Positions 1 to 8,051 are shown, counted from the stretch's first letter. The stretch: DNA of 48,239 bases from JADHUC01 sp964617665 (GCA_964617665.1 CAZUAH010000036.1:1-48239); one strand, 5' to 3'. Translations and numbers: made by a program. Notes: generated from the letters alone by a model not told the origin.

Positions 1-1076
1 TGGGATGCCAGAATCACGCCGTCTTGGATGATCATATTGCCCGATTCGACTCCGGGATTGAACAGGAGTGTGTGCTTGTCCAGGTTGGTGATGTCGGCCG
101 GATCGCATCGAAAAACGCCTCGATCGTACGGCTTGGGACCGTTCGAGTCGCTGATCCAGTAGACTTGCCCGTCGACGAAGTTGATACCGCCGCACTTGAA
201 ACGCGAGTTCGAAGGCCCCGACACGATGACCTTCCAATCCCATTGGTCGTTGTTCGCGTCGAAAAGACCTCGCAGCCAGTGACATTCATGCTTGCCTCCA
301 CGATCGTGGTCGCCCGTGCAAGCGTAAAACGCATCTTCGGCCGGGTTGTACGTTACACAGTGAACGTGGCGGCAAATGACTGGATTGTCAGGATTTCCAA
401 GCGGCGTGCCTGTCGTGCCTCCACCTCCGGACCCGTTGTCTCGATTGCGGGGATTCTGTCCAAAGGAATATGCGATCTTGACGGTCTGCCCGTTGTCGGT
501 CGAATAGTAGATATTGACCGGCGTCGCGCCGCCAATCACGTTACAGTAATTCCCCCATATGAGCATCTCCGTTCCGTTCACGTCAAACGTGTCGTCGCCC
601 GTCAGGTTGTGGAAGTACCAGCCGGGATTGGCCGGGTTCTTCGGCGTGTGCTGGAGATAATCAGAGCCGTCGGTATCCTTCACCGTAATCTCGCTGTACG
701 TCTTCAGGTTGTCCGTGCTGAGATACAGTTTCGCCAACGCGCTGAACAGAATGTTGCCGTTCTTCAAGATGCAGCTAAACACGATGTGACGGGCGTCAGG
801 GAATTCTTTGCTGTGCGGCCAGGTGCGACCATTGTCTTCGGATAGCAGCACTTTGCCGTCCGCATAGGCAAACGCCTTGTTGTCGCGCTGCGAGTCAACA
901 AACAGGCCGGCTGGCTGCCGGCGATACCAGAAATGATCCGTCGAAGGGAAGTCGTTCGAGGCAGCGATCGGCTCGGCGCTGAACGCAACCGCGCCAGGCA
1001 TCAAGATCCCTCCAGCGGTTAACGCAGTGGTACCCAAGAACCCGCGACGAGTTACTCGTTGTTGTGGCGTCATCAT
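1..1076 (-). CDS. Tat-exported sialidase/BNR-like protein (3' end outside window)
   Basis: Partial gene entering from the left edge; about 358 N-terminal residues are visible with no stop. The start at ATG 1076 (a second ATG follows at once) is preceded by AAAGGGA. A twin-arginine signal is visible (TRRGFLG, residues 9-15), then an Ala/Gly-rich hydrophobic stretch and likely cleavage after AFSA near residue 34. Asp-box-like motifs (SEDNGRTW near 79-86, STDNGQT near 192-198) point to a sialidase-type beta-propeller, probably acting on glycans outside the cytoplasm. The substrate cannot be told and catalytic residues cannot be assigned in the visible part. It is transcribed away from the M48 gene at 1250. 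Confidence 0.75.
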   Translation of the reverse strand, partial: MMTPQQRVTRRGFLGTTALTAGGILMPGAVAFSAEPIAASNDFPSTDHFWYRRQPAGLFVDSQRDNKAFAYADGKVLLSEDNGRTWPHSKEFPDARHIVFSCILKNGNILFSALAKLYLSTDNLKTYSEITVKDTDGSDYLQHTPKNPANPGWYFHNLTGDDTFDVNGTEMLIWGNYCNVIGGATPVNIYYSTDNGQTVKIAYSFGQNPRNRDNGSGGGGTTGTPLGNPDNPVICRHVHCVTYNPAEDAFYACTGDHDRGGKHECHWLRGLFDANNDQWDWKVIVSGPSNSRFKCGGINFVDGQVYWISDSNGPKPYDRGVFRCDPADITNLDKHTLLFNPGVESGNMIIQDGVILAS

Positions 1077-1249
1077 GTCATCCCTTTCGTGTTTGTATCT
1101 CGTGAGGGACCGTTCGTTTCGTGTGAGCTTCATTGCCTATAGTCTACGCGACGGAACAACGCAGGTGCAATCAGCAGGCGGATGCCCCATTAGACAACGG
1201 TCGAAACTCACGGTAGTCGGCACGCCGCGAGTGGGTTATCCTGCCCTGT

Positions 1250-2548
1250 ATGAAGCGTCGAAATGTCGAGCAGTTGGTAGGCGAGGTAAACGCCGCGGGG
1301 CGCCGGATGGCCGTCGTCCGTTTTGTCGGATGGCTTGGTCTGCTCGCCGAACTATTTGTGCTCTACCGCTGCTTCGCTTGGCTCGCGACGCGGCCCGATA
1401 GATGGAGCGTTTACGCGATCACGTTAATTGTTGTGATCGTTTTCTATCATGTGCTGCCGCGACTTCTCATGGCGTGGCTTCTGCGCCCCGCAGTGCATGT
1501 AGGCTGGTTCGGCAACCATTGGAACATAGGCAAGTACTCCGAGGCCCAACTTCGCGAGATCGTCGATGAAGCCGAGCGTGTGGTGCCGATCACGCTGCGT
1601 GGCATCAAGGTGGGCGTGGTCGATTTCCGCGAGGCTCAGGCCTGGACAAGCGTTTCGGTGCTTTGGCCAACCTGGGCTCGATACAAACCTGTACAACTGA
1701 CAAGCGGATCGTTGCACTACTTGGACCCGGACGAGATCCGAGCGGTGTTGCTCCACGAAATTGGCCATCACGCCCCAGGCAATCGCGTTCATATTCCAGG
1801 AGGTTGGCTACTTGCGGATATCGTACTGCACGCGGTTGTGTTCTCGACCATGGTCGCCTTCGGCCTACAGACGACCGGGGTAATCGTGTTCATGGTCAGC
1901 CGTGGGGTGCTGGCGTTGATCGCGACCACCGTGTTGAAGAAGATCCCGCGACACATCGAACATCGCTGCGACCTGTTTGCCGCATCCCGCGCCGGCCCGG
2001 CACCGCTGATCAACGCGCTGCTGAAACTGGGCGAGGAAGAGGAGCTGACAGAAGTGGTGTTGGTCTGGGCGGCGCGAGATTTCCTCGACGCGAACAACGT
2101 CCAGATGGAAGACCTGTCATTAGCCTTTTCCCAAGTCCGCCCGTACGGTCGCATCTTCCACGAGAATCTCTTTCGGCATGCCGACGAGATCGTCAAGTAC
2201 GTCGAAGAGAACTTCGCCCCACGACGCAAGTCGAACGACGGTGACCAGCCGGCCAACGAGGAGTTGGCAACACTAGTTCAACAGCGACGTCAGCGCAAGC
2301 TGCAACGGGTCCGATGGCGGAGATTCGATCACGACGGCGATGGCAGACTCGATGTCGAGGAGATCGGAGAACTCTGTCGGGCGCTAACGAAGGACGCAAA
2401 CCATGTGCTTGTGACAAGCGAACACGAACAAGAGCCGACAAGCCACCCGCCCTTTCGAGAACGTGTGCTATTGATCTATCATACCTTTGCGGGCGATGGC
2501 GATCTGCCCGGACGGGCGTTCTGGGCCAACCCAGTGTCGCCTGGATGA
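1250..2548 (+). CDS. M48 family membrane metallopeptidase with C-terminal EF-hand
   Basis: Predicted zinc metalloprotease of the HtpX/Ste24 (M48) type, 432 residues. Two hydrophobic segments near residues 20-45 and 55-80 precede the zinc motif HEIGH (H169, E170, H173). Two further hydrophobic stretches lie near 185-225, and IEHRCDLFAA near 235 is in the position of the third zinc ligand of the family. A perfect EF-hand loop follows at residues 360-371 (D360, D362, D364, D368, E371), then the SHPPFRERV motif typical of M48 C-termini. The EF-hand is unusual for M48 and suggests calcium control (inference). No clear ribosome binding site precedes the ATG, so a later start such as Met20 is possible. 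Confidence 0.85.
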   Translation: MKRRNVEQLVGEVNAAGRRMAVVRFVGWLGLLAELFVLYRCFAWLATRPDRWSVYAITLIVVIVFYHVLPRLLMAWLLRPAVHVGWFGNHWNIGKYSEAQLREIVDEAERVVPITLRGIKVGVVDFREAQAWTSVSVLWPTWARYKPVQLTSGSLHYLDPDEIRAVLLHEIGHHAPGNRVHIPGGWLLADIVLHAVVFSTMVAFGLQTTGVIVFMVSRGVLALIATTVLKKIPRHIEHRCDLFAASRAGPAPLINALLKLGEEEELTEVVLVWAARDFLDANNVQMEDLSLAFSQVRPYGRIFHENLFRHADEIVKYVEENFAPRRKSNDGDQPANEELATLVQQRRQRKLQRVRWRRFDHDGDGRLDVEEIGELCRALTKDANHVLVTSEHEQEPTSHPPFRERVLLIYHTFAGDGDLPGRAFWANPVSPG

Positions 2549-2652
2549 AGCGGAATCGGCATCCGCGAGTGAACGACAATTGTGGCGACGAGCCGTTCGC
2601 TGCATTAACTCGTAGATGCGACGAAGATGGAGAAGGAAGCCAAGTGCCAGAC

Positions 2653-2898
2653 ATGACTGATCCGCTGAAGAACGCGTTAGAGCTTGACAGCAACGGCGAT
2701 TGGGATGGTGCCCATGCGATTGTGCAGGGGATCGAGTCAGTTGACTCGTACTGGATCCACGCCTACCTGCATCGGAAGGAAGGCGATTTGGGGAACTCGC
2801 AATACTGGTATCGCCGAGCCGGGAAGACCATGCCGGACTATGGTTTGGAGCAGGAATGGACCGAGTTGCACAACGACATCAGCTCGAAGTCGAAATAG
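2653..2898 (+). CDS. small conserved-looking hypothetical protein
   Basis: An 81-residue acidic soluble protein beginning MTDPLKNALEL. It has no signal peptide or membrane segment. The sequence WDGAHAIVQGIESVDSYWIH, followed by a YWYRRAGK-like helix, resembles a single TPR-like helical hairpin; I do not recognise a named family. AGAAGGAAG lies about 13 bases upstream of the ATG. An in-frame GTG at 2644, closer to that site, would add three residues. The longer reading frame upstream overlaps the M48 gene and is not expected to be coding. It follows the M48 gene by about 100 bases on the same strand and may be cotranscribed. Confidence 0.65.
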   Translation: MTDPLKNALELDSNGDWDGAHAIVQGIESVDSYWIHAYLHRKEGDLGNSQYWYRRAGKTMPDYGLEQEWTELHNDISSKSK

Positions 2899-3009
2899 GG
2901 ATGATCCGCCCCCAGTCATTCCGGGCCCAGTGAAGCGTGGGGAAGGCCACCGGAGCGTAGTTGCAGATCAAATACTTGCTTATGCTCCCTCGTCTCTTTT
3001 AGTGTTAAA

Positions 3010-3039
3010 TTGGATGCCGTGGAACGGTCAGCGTACAAT
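3010..3039 (+). promoter_or_regulatory. possible sigma-70 promoter for the ferritin gene
   Basis: TTGGAT (3010-3015) and TACAAT (3034-3039) are separated by 18 bases, a reasonable match to -35/-10 hexamers. The site lies about 145 bases before the likely ferritin start. A short hairpin (GTTTC ggt GAAAC, about 3048-3060) lies in the presumed leader. I see no clear Fur box. Confidence 0.3.
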
Positions 3040-3183
3040 CGGAATATGTTTCGGTGAAACACCTTCGAGACGCCCGGATTCTAGGAGACCGCCACGAGAA
3101 TCCTGAAACCTACCCTGCTGCTTTCATTCGTGATTTGTGTTCTTCACGCTACTGTTGCGACCTGCCAGGAGAATGACAGTCGA

Positions 3184-3699
3184 TTGGACAAAGAACTGGA
3201 GGCTACCCTGAACAAACAGATTAATGAGGAAATGTTCTCCTCGTATCTGTACCTCTCCATGGCCGCCTATTTCGAATCCGCGAATCTCCCGGGATTTGCC
3301 AACTGGATGCGGATACAGACGCAGGAAGAGACGCTGCACGGCATGATGTTCTTCGACTACGTCCACAGGCGCAACGGCCGGGTCATCCTCACGAAGATAG
3401 AAGCTCCTCAGACGAAGTGGAAATCGCCACTGGACGCGTTTGCCGAGGCCTACAAACACGAAAAGCACATCAGCGATTGTATTCGAGCGTTAGTGAAACG
3501 GGCTCGCGCAGTGGATGATGACTCGACCGACAACTTCCTCCAGTGGTTTGTGGCCGAACAGGTCGAAGAGGAGGATAATACCTACAAGATAGTCCAGCAA
3601 CTCAAGCTGATCGGGGACGATCGAGCCGGACTTTTCCTGCTTGACCGCGAGTTGGCACAGAGAGTTCTCCCGCCAAACCCGGCACCGGCAGTTCCGTAG
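3184..3699 (+). CDS. bacterial non-haem ferritin
   Basis: Iron-storage ferritin of the FtnA type. It oxidises and stores iron as a 24-mer in the cytoplasm. The four-helix ligands of the family are visible: Glu in NEEMFSSYLYLS, the QEETLHGMM motif (E and H), Glu in AYKHEKHIS, and AEQVEEEDNTY. I chose the TTG at 3184 because it gives 171 residues, the family length, and starts just before the first ferritin helix (LDKELEATLNKQIN). AGGAG lies about 12 bases upstream. A longer GTG start at 3130 has no ribosome binding site. The frame is open back to 3085 and encodes a hydrophobic, signal-like stretch, discussed as a finding. Confidence 0.9.
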   Translation: MDKELEATLNKQINEEMFSSYLYLSMAAYFESANLPGFANWMRIQTQEETLHGMMFFDYVHRRNGRVILTKIEAPQTKWKSPLDAFAEAYKHEKHISDCIRALVKRARAVDDDSTDNFLQWFVAEQVEEEDNTYKIVQQLKLIGDDRAGLFLLDRELAQRVLPPNPAPAVP

Positions 3700-3811
3700 C
3701 TCGAAACGCACAGTTGGTCTGCGGTCCGCGGCCCTTCAACGCCGCACCACCCAGGTACCCGCCATCCGGTCGTGCAATCCACGGTGGGGATGGACAACAG
3801 GCGTATACTGC

Positions 3812-4348
3812 TTATCCGTCGTCAGAGCATGCGTGTTGCAGGTGTTGTCCTGACGGTTTCATCACTACGGGGCTGATGCCTTGCACCTCAAGCGATACGT
3901 TCAGCGGGACGCTCACGATCGGAAGGACGTTCATGATGCCTTCCGCTACCATCGCTTTGATCACTTGGCAATCTGCAGATCCAATCGCGGCACGAACGAT
4001 TTCAGTGGTTGCGTCGCACCCCAAGACCACCACGCCGTCGAACTTGGCAGCACGTTTCGCAAGTCTTTTTCGATGCCTGGACGTCCACATGCAAGTCACG
4101 AATTGGTGCGGCAGTTTGCTGTCGAAGACGGCTGTTTCAGTTCCTTCGTCTTCAAACCGACGTCTCAGGGATCGAATGAACGACTCATACGCCTCCGTTC
4201 GCAGAAATCGCCGAAACAACTCGATGTAGGGCTTGTCCTCCTTCACCGCCAAGCTCGCCGCCAGGCAGAACCGGCACGGTACAATCAACACGGATCGAAG
4301 TCCCGCAACCTGCGGAAGTATATCGAACTCTTTGAGATAGAATGGCAT
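3812..4348 (-). CDS. conserved cysteine-containing protein of unknown function
   Basis: A 178-residue protein beginning MPFYLKEFDILP; I do not recognise its family. The ATG at 4348 has GGAGG eight bases upstream. A longer frame to 4405 exists but starts without a site and runs into the upstream gene. Notable residues are a CxxC (VPCRFCLAASLAV, near residue 26), the segment KLPHQFVTCMWTS, and GCDATTEIVRAA near residue 120, suggesting thiol chemistry or metal binding (inference). It is the last gene of the minus-strand unit, 58 bases after the CMD gene, so a redox role alongside the CMD protein is plausible. Confidence 0.7.
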   Translation of the reverse strand: MPFYLKEFDILPQVAGLRSVLIVPCRFCLAASLAVKEDKPYIELFRRFLRTEAYESFIRSLRRRFEDEGTETAVFDSKLPHQFVTCMWTSRHRKRLAKRAAKFDGVVVLGCDATTEIVRAAIGSADCQVIKAMVAEGIMNVLPIVSVPLNVSLEVQGISPVVMKPSGQHLQHACSDDG

Positions 4349-4406
4349 GTCTTCGCCCTCCAAATCTACTGTATCGACCGTCGTAGTCGGGTCACGCTGA
4401 CGCATG

Positions 4407-4802
4407 TCATGTCATTTCGCATCCATCACTCGCTGCTTTGCCATCTGGTTTGGAAGCGATGCCCCTGAGCATCTCGGCGGCGTACTGGTCCATCTTTCCG
4501 GCCGCACCCTTTCTCACAATCTTGCCGACGGCGATCGCTTCCTGGATCTCCGCCTCCTCGGCACCATTTTCCCTAGCTTTGGCGACGTGGTACTCCAAGC
4601 ATGGTTGGCAGTTTGCCGTGATCGACGCTCCGATCGCGATCAGCTCCTTGACTCGCATGTCCATGGCACATTTCCCTCCTGTCGTTCCAAGGTCACAGCA
4701 GGTGGTCGCTTCGACGGCAACTGTGTTGGTCGGGGCCTCCCGGACTACTCGCTCACTACGTTCGCTCTCTCCACATTCGCATTTGATGCCTTCTTGGGAC
4801 AT
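4407..4802 (-). CDS. carboxymuconolactone decarboxylase / AhpD-like protein
   Basis: A 131-residue protein with a Cys-rich N-terminus (residues 8-45, with Cys at CEC, TCC and KCA) and a CMD-fold domain from about residue 48. The redox motif of AhpD-like proteins is seen as CQPCLEYH (CxxCxxxH, near residues 65-72), followed by the typical helix GAEEAEIQEAIAVGKIVRKGA. Such proteins act as alkylhydroperoxidase partners or disulfide reductants, and the extra N-terminal cysteines are less usual. The ATG at 4802 is preceded by AGGAGGTGGAGAGGAG. It lies 128 bases after the ECF sigma gene and may be that factor's target. CMD genes are known neighbours of some ECF groups. Confidence 0.85.
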   Translation of the reverse strand: MSQEGIKCECGESERSERVVREAPTNTVAVEATTCCDLGTTGGKCAMDMRVKELIAIGASITANCQPCLEYHVAKARENGAEEAEIQEAIAVGKIVRKGAAGKMDQYAAEMLRGIASKPDGKAASDGCEMT

Positions 4803-4930
4803 GTCGTGCTCCTCTCCACCTCCTTTTTAGTTGTCGATACAGGCCAGCGGCCCCCGGCTCTTACTCCTTTAGACGAAACGGCCGGCCAAAGAGATACACC
4901 GACGAAGCGAAAAACTTCCGTGGAAGCCCG

Positions 4931-5569
4931 TTATCGGCGGAAACGTGGGAGAAGCGGATTCCATGGATCGGGCTTCGGCGGCTTTGGCTCGCAGATGAAC
5001 ACGCCCCGTTCGTCGATCGTAAACAGACATCCCTCGGATAATGCGGCGCGAAGCTTCTCTCTTGCCCGATGCAGTCGGATCTTGACCGTAGAAAGTGAAG
5101 CTCCGAGCATTTCCGCTATTTCCGGATTGGTCAGCCCCTCCACGTCGTGCAGCAAGATGACCGCGCGGTAGGAATCGGACAGACCCGCCAAGTACTGCTG
5201 CACACAGTAACTCATCTCCTGCTGTTCCATCACCTTGTCGAGTCGTGGCGCGGGGTCAGTGAGGACCGCTGGCTCGCCTTTCTCAGCATCGTTCTCGGTC
5301 GTCCCATCGAGCGATTGCGGTCGGTTACGATACGACGCCTGACGAAATCGGTCGTAACTGACGTTGGTCGCGATGCGGTACAGCCATGGCGACAACCTGG
5401 CAGGGTCGTCGAGGGTCGATGATCTTGCGTGGGCGCGCAGAAATGTCTCCTGCGTCAGGTCCTCGGCTTCGGCCGCATCCCGCGCCATGCTCAGAACATA
5501 ACGATAGATGGGCTCCCGGTAGGAACTCAACTCCTGCGTGAAGCTGTCGGCATCATCAGCCATTTTCAC
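4931..5569 (-). CDS. ECF (group 4) sigma-70 factor
   Basis: A 212-residue RNA polymerase sigma factor. Region 2 covers about residues 15-85 (YRYVLSMARDAAEAEDLTQE, then WLYRIATNVSYDRFRQ). Region 4 covers about 120-175 with the helix-turn-helix LTNPEIAEMLGASLSTVKIRLHRAREKLR. The C-terminus (GCLFTIDERGVFICEPKPP) adds two cysteines and a Pro-rich tail, which could sense redox state (inference). I see no adjacent anti-sigma gene with a membrane segment. Its ATG overlaps the end of the sigma-54 activator gene by 14 bases, with AGGAG just upstream, so the two are probably translationally coupled. The likely downstream genes are the CMD and cysteine proteins. Confidence 0.92.
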   Translation of the reverse strand: MKMADDADSFTQELSSYREPIYRYVLSMARDAAEAEDLTQETFLRAHARSSTLDDPARLSPWLYRIATNVSYDRFRQASYRNRPQSLDGTTENDAEKGEPAVLTDPAPRLDKVMEQQEMSYCVQQYLAGLSDSYRAVILLHDVEGLTNPEIAEMLGASLSTVKIRLHRAREKLRAALSEGCLFTIDERGVFICEPKPPKPDPWNPLLPRFRR

Positions 5570-7127
5570 CGGATCTCCTACTGCGACCGTACGCTATTCC
5601 AAGTTTGTTCATTCTGTTTCTGAGGGTACTGGCGTTCACGCCCAGCAGTTCCGCCGCGCCGCCCGAGCCGTGAATCTTGCCACCGGTCATGCCGAGAACG
5701 CGCTTGATGTGCTCTCCGATCACTGTGTCTAACTCCAGCGGCAATTCCTCGATCGGCGTCTGTACTGCGGCGGCCTGTCCGGAGTGCGAGGTACAAAGGC
5801 CGTCGAACCTGAGCAGCTCGCCTCGATGCAGAATCATGGCGCGTTCTACCACGTTTTCCAGTTCGCGTACATTGCCGGGCCAGTCGTAGGCCATCAGGAC
5901 ATCGATCGCGCCGGGCGCGAGGCGCGGCGGTTCGCCGATCTTCAGGTCTCTGGCCTTGCGTTCGATGAAGTGTTGCGCGAGAGCCGGAATGTCGCTCGTC
6001 CGTTCACGCAATGGAGGAACGGTTATGGGGAACACGCTGAGCCGGAAGAACAGGTCCTCCCGGAAACGACCGGCCTGCACCATCCTTGGCAGGTCTTTAT
6101 TGGTGGCGGCAATGATGCGGATGTCCACCGGGAAGCGTTCGGTCCCACCGACCCGCTCGATCATTCGATGTTGGAGCACTCGCAGTAGTCGCACCTGCGC
6201 CTCGAGTGGCATTTCGCCGATCTCGTCCAGCAGAATCGTACCCTTGTGGGCTCGCTCGAAGCGGCCGCGTTTCTGAGTCAGCGCGCCGGTGAAAGCGCCC
6301 TTCTCGTGACCGAACAGTTCGCTGTCGAGCAGCGTATCGGGAATCGCACCGCAATTGACCGGAATGAACGGGCCGTCACGTCGGGGCGAGTCGAGATGGA
6401 TGGCGTTGGCGATCACGTCCTTGCCCACACCCGTCTCGCCCATCAGCAGCACGGGGCTTTCTGTCGGTGCAACCTGCCGGACCTGCTGCATGACGCCACG
6501 GAGACCGAAATCGGCGCCGATGATCTCGTCTCCCGAGAGATGCAGCAGTTCCCTTTGCAACTGCCGCTTGTCGTCGACTAGGAGATCTTTCAGCCTGAGG
6601 ACTTCTCGATGCTCGAGGGTGTTCGACATGGCCACTACGAACGGCTCTTGGAGGGTCGACAGCAGGCGGACATGCTGGTCCGTGTATTGATCGACGCCGT
6701 CTTCGCTGATCACAACCAGTTCGCCAAGAATCTCCCCGCCAGGTGTGAGAAGCAGTAGCAAAAGCAGCGAGGAATCCGCCAACCTGTCCTGGAACCCGTG
6801 AAACGTGTACATCGCTCTGGCCACCGGAGACTGGTCGGGCCGGTTCATGATGATCACGTCGGGCAAATCCGACGTAGCCGCCTCCTCCATCTCGGTTCGG
6901 GCTTCCTGCGGCATAGGCGTCAAAGCGTCCACCTGCATCGCCTCGGATTTCGTGGCCATCGCAATCGTCCGCATCGACCCGAGTTCCGGTTCGTAGAGCT
7001 GAAGGTACAGCCGATCCGCTGGAAGAATCCCTTGGAAGTAGTCAAGGGTGGAACGCATCGCCTCGGCGATGTCCAGATGCCCGCACACACGCAGTGACGC
7101 GTTTCGAAAGAACTCATTTTCGTCCAT
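5556..7127 (-). CDS. GAF-domain sigma-54-dependent transcriptional activator
   Basis: A 523-residue bacterial enhancer-binding protein. It has an N-terminal GAF-like sensor (about residues 1-170) and a short linker helix. The AAA+ domain from about 200 carries Walker A GETGVGKD (230-237), the sigma-54 contact loop GAFTGA (278-283) and Walker B GTILLDEIGE (296-305). A Fis-type helix-turn-helix lies at the C-terminus (about 470-515, GGAAELLGVNASTLRNRM). A GAF sensor without a receiver domain suggests it responds to a small molecule or gas rather than a kinase. GGAGA precedes the ATG. It is divergent from an operon with a near-consensus sigma-54 promoter and two repeat sites in the gap, its probable target. 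Confidence 0.95.
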   Translation of the reverse strand: MDENEFFRNASLRVCGHLDIAEAMRSTLDYFQGILPADRLYLQLYEPELGSMRTIAMATKSEAMQVDALTPMPQEARTEMEEAATSDLPDVIIMNRPDQSPVARAMYTFHGFQDRLADSSLLLLLLLTPGGEILGELVVISEDGVDQYTDQHVRLLSTLQEPFVVAMSNTLEHREVLRLKDLLVDDKRQLQRELLHLSGDEIIGADFGLRGVMQQVRQVAPTESPVLLMGETGVGKDVIANAIHLDSPRRDGPFIPVNCGAIPDTLLDSELFGHEKGAFTGALTQKRGRFERAHKGTILLDEIGEMPLEAQVRLLRVLQHRMIERVGGTERFPVDIRIIAATNKDLPRMVQAGRFREDLFFRLSVFPITVPPLRERTSDIPALAQHFIERKARDLKIGEPPRLAPGAIDVLMAYDWPGNVRELENVVERAMILHRGELLRFDGLCTSHSGQAAAVQTPIEELPLELDTVIGEHIKRVLGMTGGKIHGSGGAAELLGVNASTLRNRMNKLGIAYGRSRRSGENG

Positions 7128-7201
7128 TTGAGATCTCCAGAAGCATCGTTCACGGCAGAGAACAAAAGTACCACATTAGACAATTATGCAGCAGACTGCC
7201 G

Positions 7202-7235
7202 TATTCGGCAATTCCAATGGTCATATTTGGCAATT
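7202..7235. promoter_or_regulatory. two phased 12-bp repeats, likely activator binding sites
   Basis: TATTCGGCAATT (7202-7213) and TATTTGGCAATT (7224-7235) differ at one base and start exactly 22 bases apart, about two helical turns. The first sits in a palindrome GCCG tatt CGGC (7198-7209). They lie 50-80 bases upstream of the sigma-54 promoter at 7285, where enhancer sites for the divergent activator (5556-7127) would be expected. Confidence 0.6.
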
Positions 7236-7284
7236 GTGGTGCTGTGGGGCGACTAAAACCCTGCGTGTTGAGCAGTTTCCGTAT

Positions 7285-7299
7285 TGGCACGTTTTGTGC
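7285..7299 (+). promoter_or_regulatory. sigma-54 promoter
   Basis: TGGCAC-N5-GTGC matches the -24/-12 consensus TGGCAC-N5-TTGC at all positions except one, with the invariant GG and GC exactly spaced (GG 7286-7287, GC 7298-7299). Transcription would start near 7311, about 37 bases before the first gene at 7348. Confidence 0.75.
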
Positions 7300-7347
7300 C
7301 TATCACATTGTGACACCTGACGAACATGGAGTCCTGGAGGGGCACGA

Positions 7348-7632
7348 ATGAAGGCGATCGAAATCATCACCATCCGATTGGATCCTCGGAGAGAGGATTC
7401 GCTGCTACATGAGCTTCGTACCGCCGTGGAAATGCAAGCGGCGTCGGACGATCGGGTGACCGTCGAACTGTATCGCCACGCGTCGGTCAAGACGGATCTG
7501 AGCATTCATCTCCGCTCGGAAACGCGACTGGCAGAGGGATTGCCGTGCGCCCTGGGACGACGTCTGGCTTCGGCGTTGAGGGAATTCGGCCCCATCAGTC
7601 ACACAGCATGGATTGAGGAGGAAAGACAATGA
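7348..7632 (+). CDS. hypothetical 94-residue protein, first gene of sigma-54 operon
   Basis: Begins MKAIEIITIRLDPRRE, preceded by GGAGG with good spacing. A beta-alpha pattern (IEIITIRL, helix DSLLHELRTAVEMQ, VTVELYRH, LSIHLRSE) suggests a small ferredoxin-like fold of the kind seen in monooxygenase-like (ABM) dimers, but I do not recognise a family and this is weak. No signal peptide. It is the first gene after the sigma-54 promoter and before csrA and the RND genes. Its stop overlaps an ATG (ATGA at 7629) that opens a 53-codon frame ending at 7790, which I do not call as a gene. Confidence 0.65.
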   Translation: MKAIEIITIRLDPRREDSLLHELRTAVEMQAASDDRVTVELYRHASVKTDLSIHLRSETRLAEGLPCALGRRLASALREFGPISHTAWIEEERQ

Positions 7633-7845
7633 CGACCCACATCTTCGGTTCGCGATTCTGGGAAAGCGGGCGAACTTCTTCTGTAACTTCTCGGACTATT
7701 TCTTTCAGGAAGGAGTGGGGGAATCATGTGGGAGTGCATTGTGGACGCGGCAGTTCGCCCCAACAGAGGCCACGTAGCGATCCGGGATAAATCCAGCAAC
7801 CAAAATGGACATCGACGAAAGGGAACGAACAGCGAGGAAACGGCC

Positions 7846-8034
7846 ATGTTGATTCTGAGCAGAAAGCGGGGAGAGCAGATTCGGGTTGGCGACGACGTCG
7901 TCTTAACCGTACTGGATGTAAAGGGAAATCGAGTAAGCCTTGGATTTGATGCTCCCAAGGAGCGCAGCATCATGCGAAGCGAGTTGACTGAGGAGCATGA
8001 AGAGCAGGGCCAACCGACCGAATGGTCGAACTGA
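7846..8034 (+). CDS. csrA: CsrA/RsmA RNA-binding translational regulator
   Basis: A 62-residue CsrA. The family start MLILSRKRGEQIRVGDDVVLTV is seen, followed by GNRVSLGFDAPKERSIMRSEL, which includes the RNA-binding Arg near residue 44. CsrA homodimers bind GGA motifs in mRNA leaders to repress or stabilise messages. The ATG at 7846 has GAGGAAA upstream and gives the standard N-terminus, which forms the first RNA-binding strand. An in-frame ATG at 7726 with a stronger site (AGGAAGGAG) would add 40 residues and is noted as a finding. Planctomycete csrA is often next to flagellar genes; here it lies inside a sigma-54-driven efflux operon, overlapping the next frame. Confidence 0.92.
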   Translation: MLILSRKRGEQIRVGDDVVLTVLDVKGNRVSLGFDAPKERSIMRSELTEEHEEQGQPTEWSN

Positions 8035-8051
8035 GCCTCGGAGAGCAAGCA

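Noticed and set aside
24..845. A 273-residue plus-strand open frame
   Set aside because: It is the antisense of the Tat-signal sialidase-like gene; the minus strand has a coherent signal peptide, Asp boxes and ribosome site, and the plus frame has none.
2314..2652. N-terminal 113 residues of a longer frame before the small protein at 2653
   Set aside because: They lie over the M48 gene's 3' end in another frame and are Arg/Cys-rich, as expected of a shadow.
7629..7790. A 53-codon frame ATGA-coupled to the gene at 7348
   Set aside because: Composition is Ser/Arg-rich with no recognisable fold, and it overlaps the likely csrA leader. Kept only as a note.
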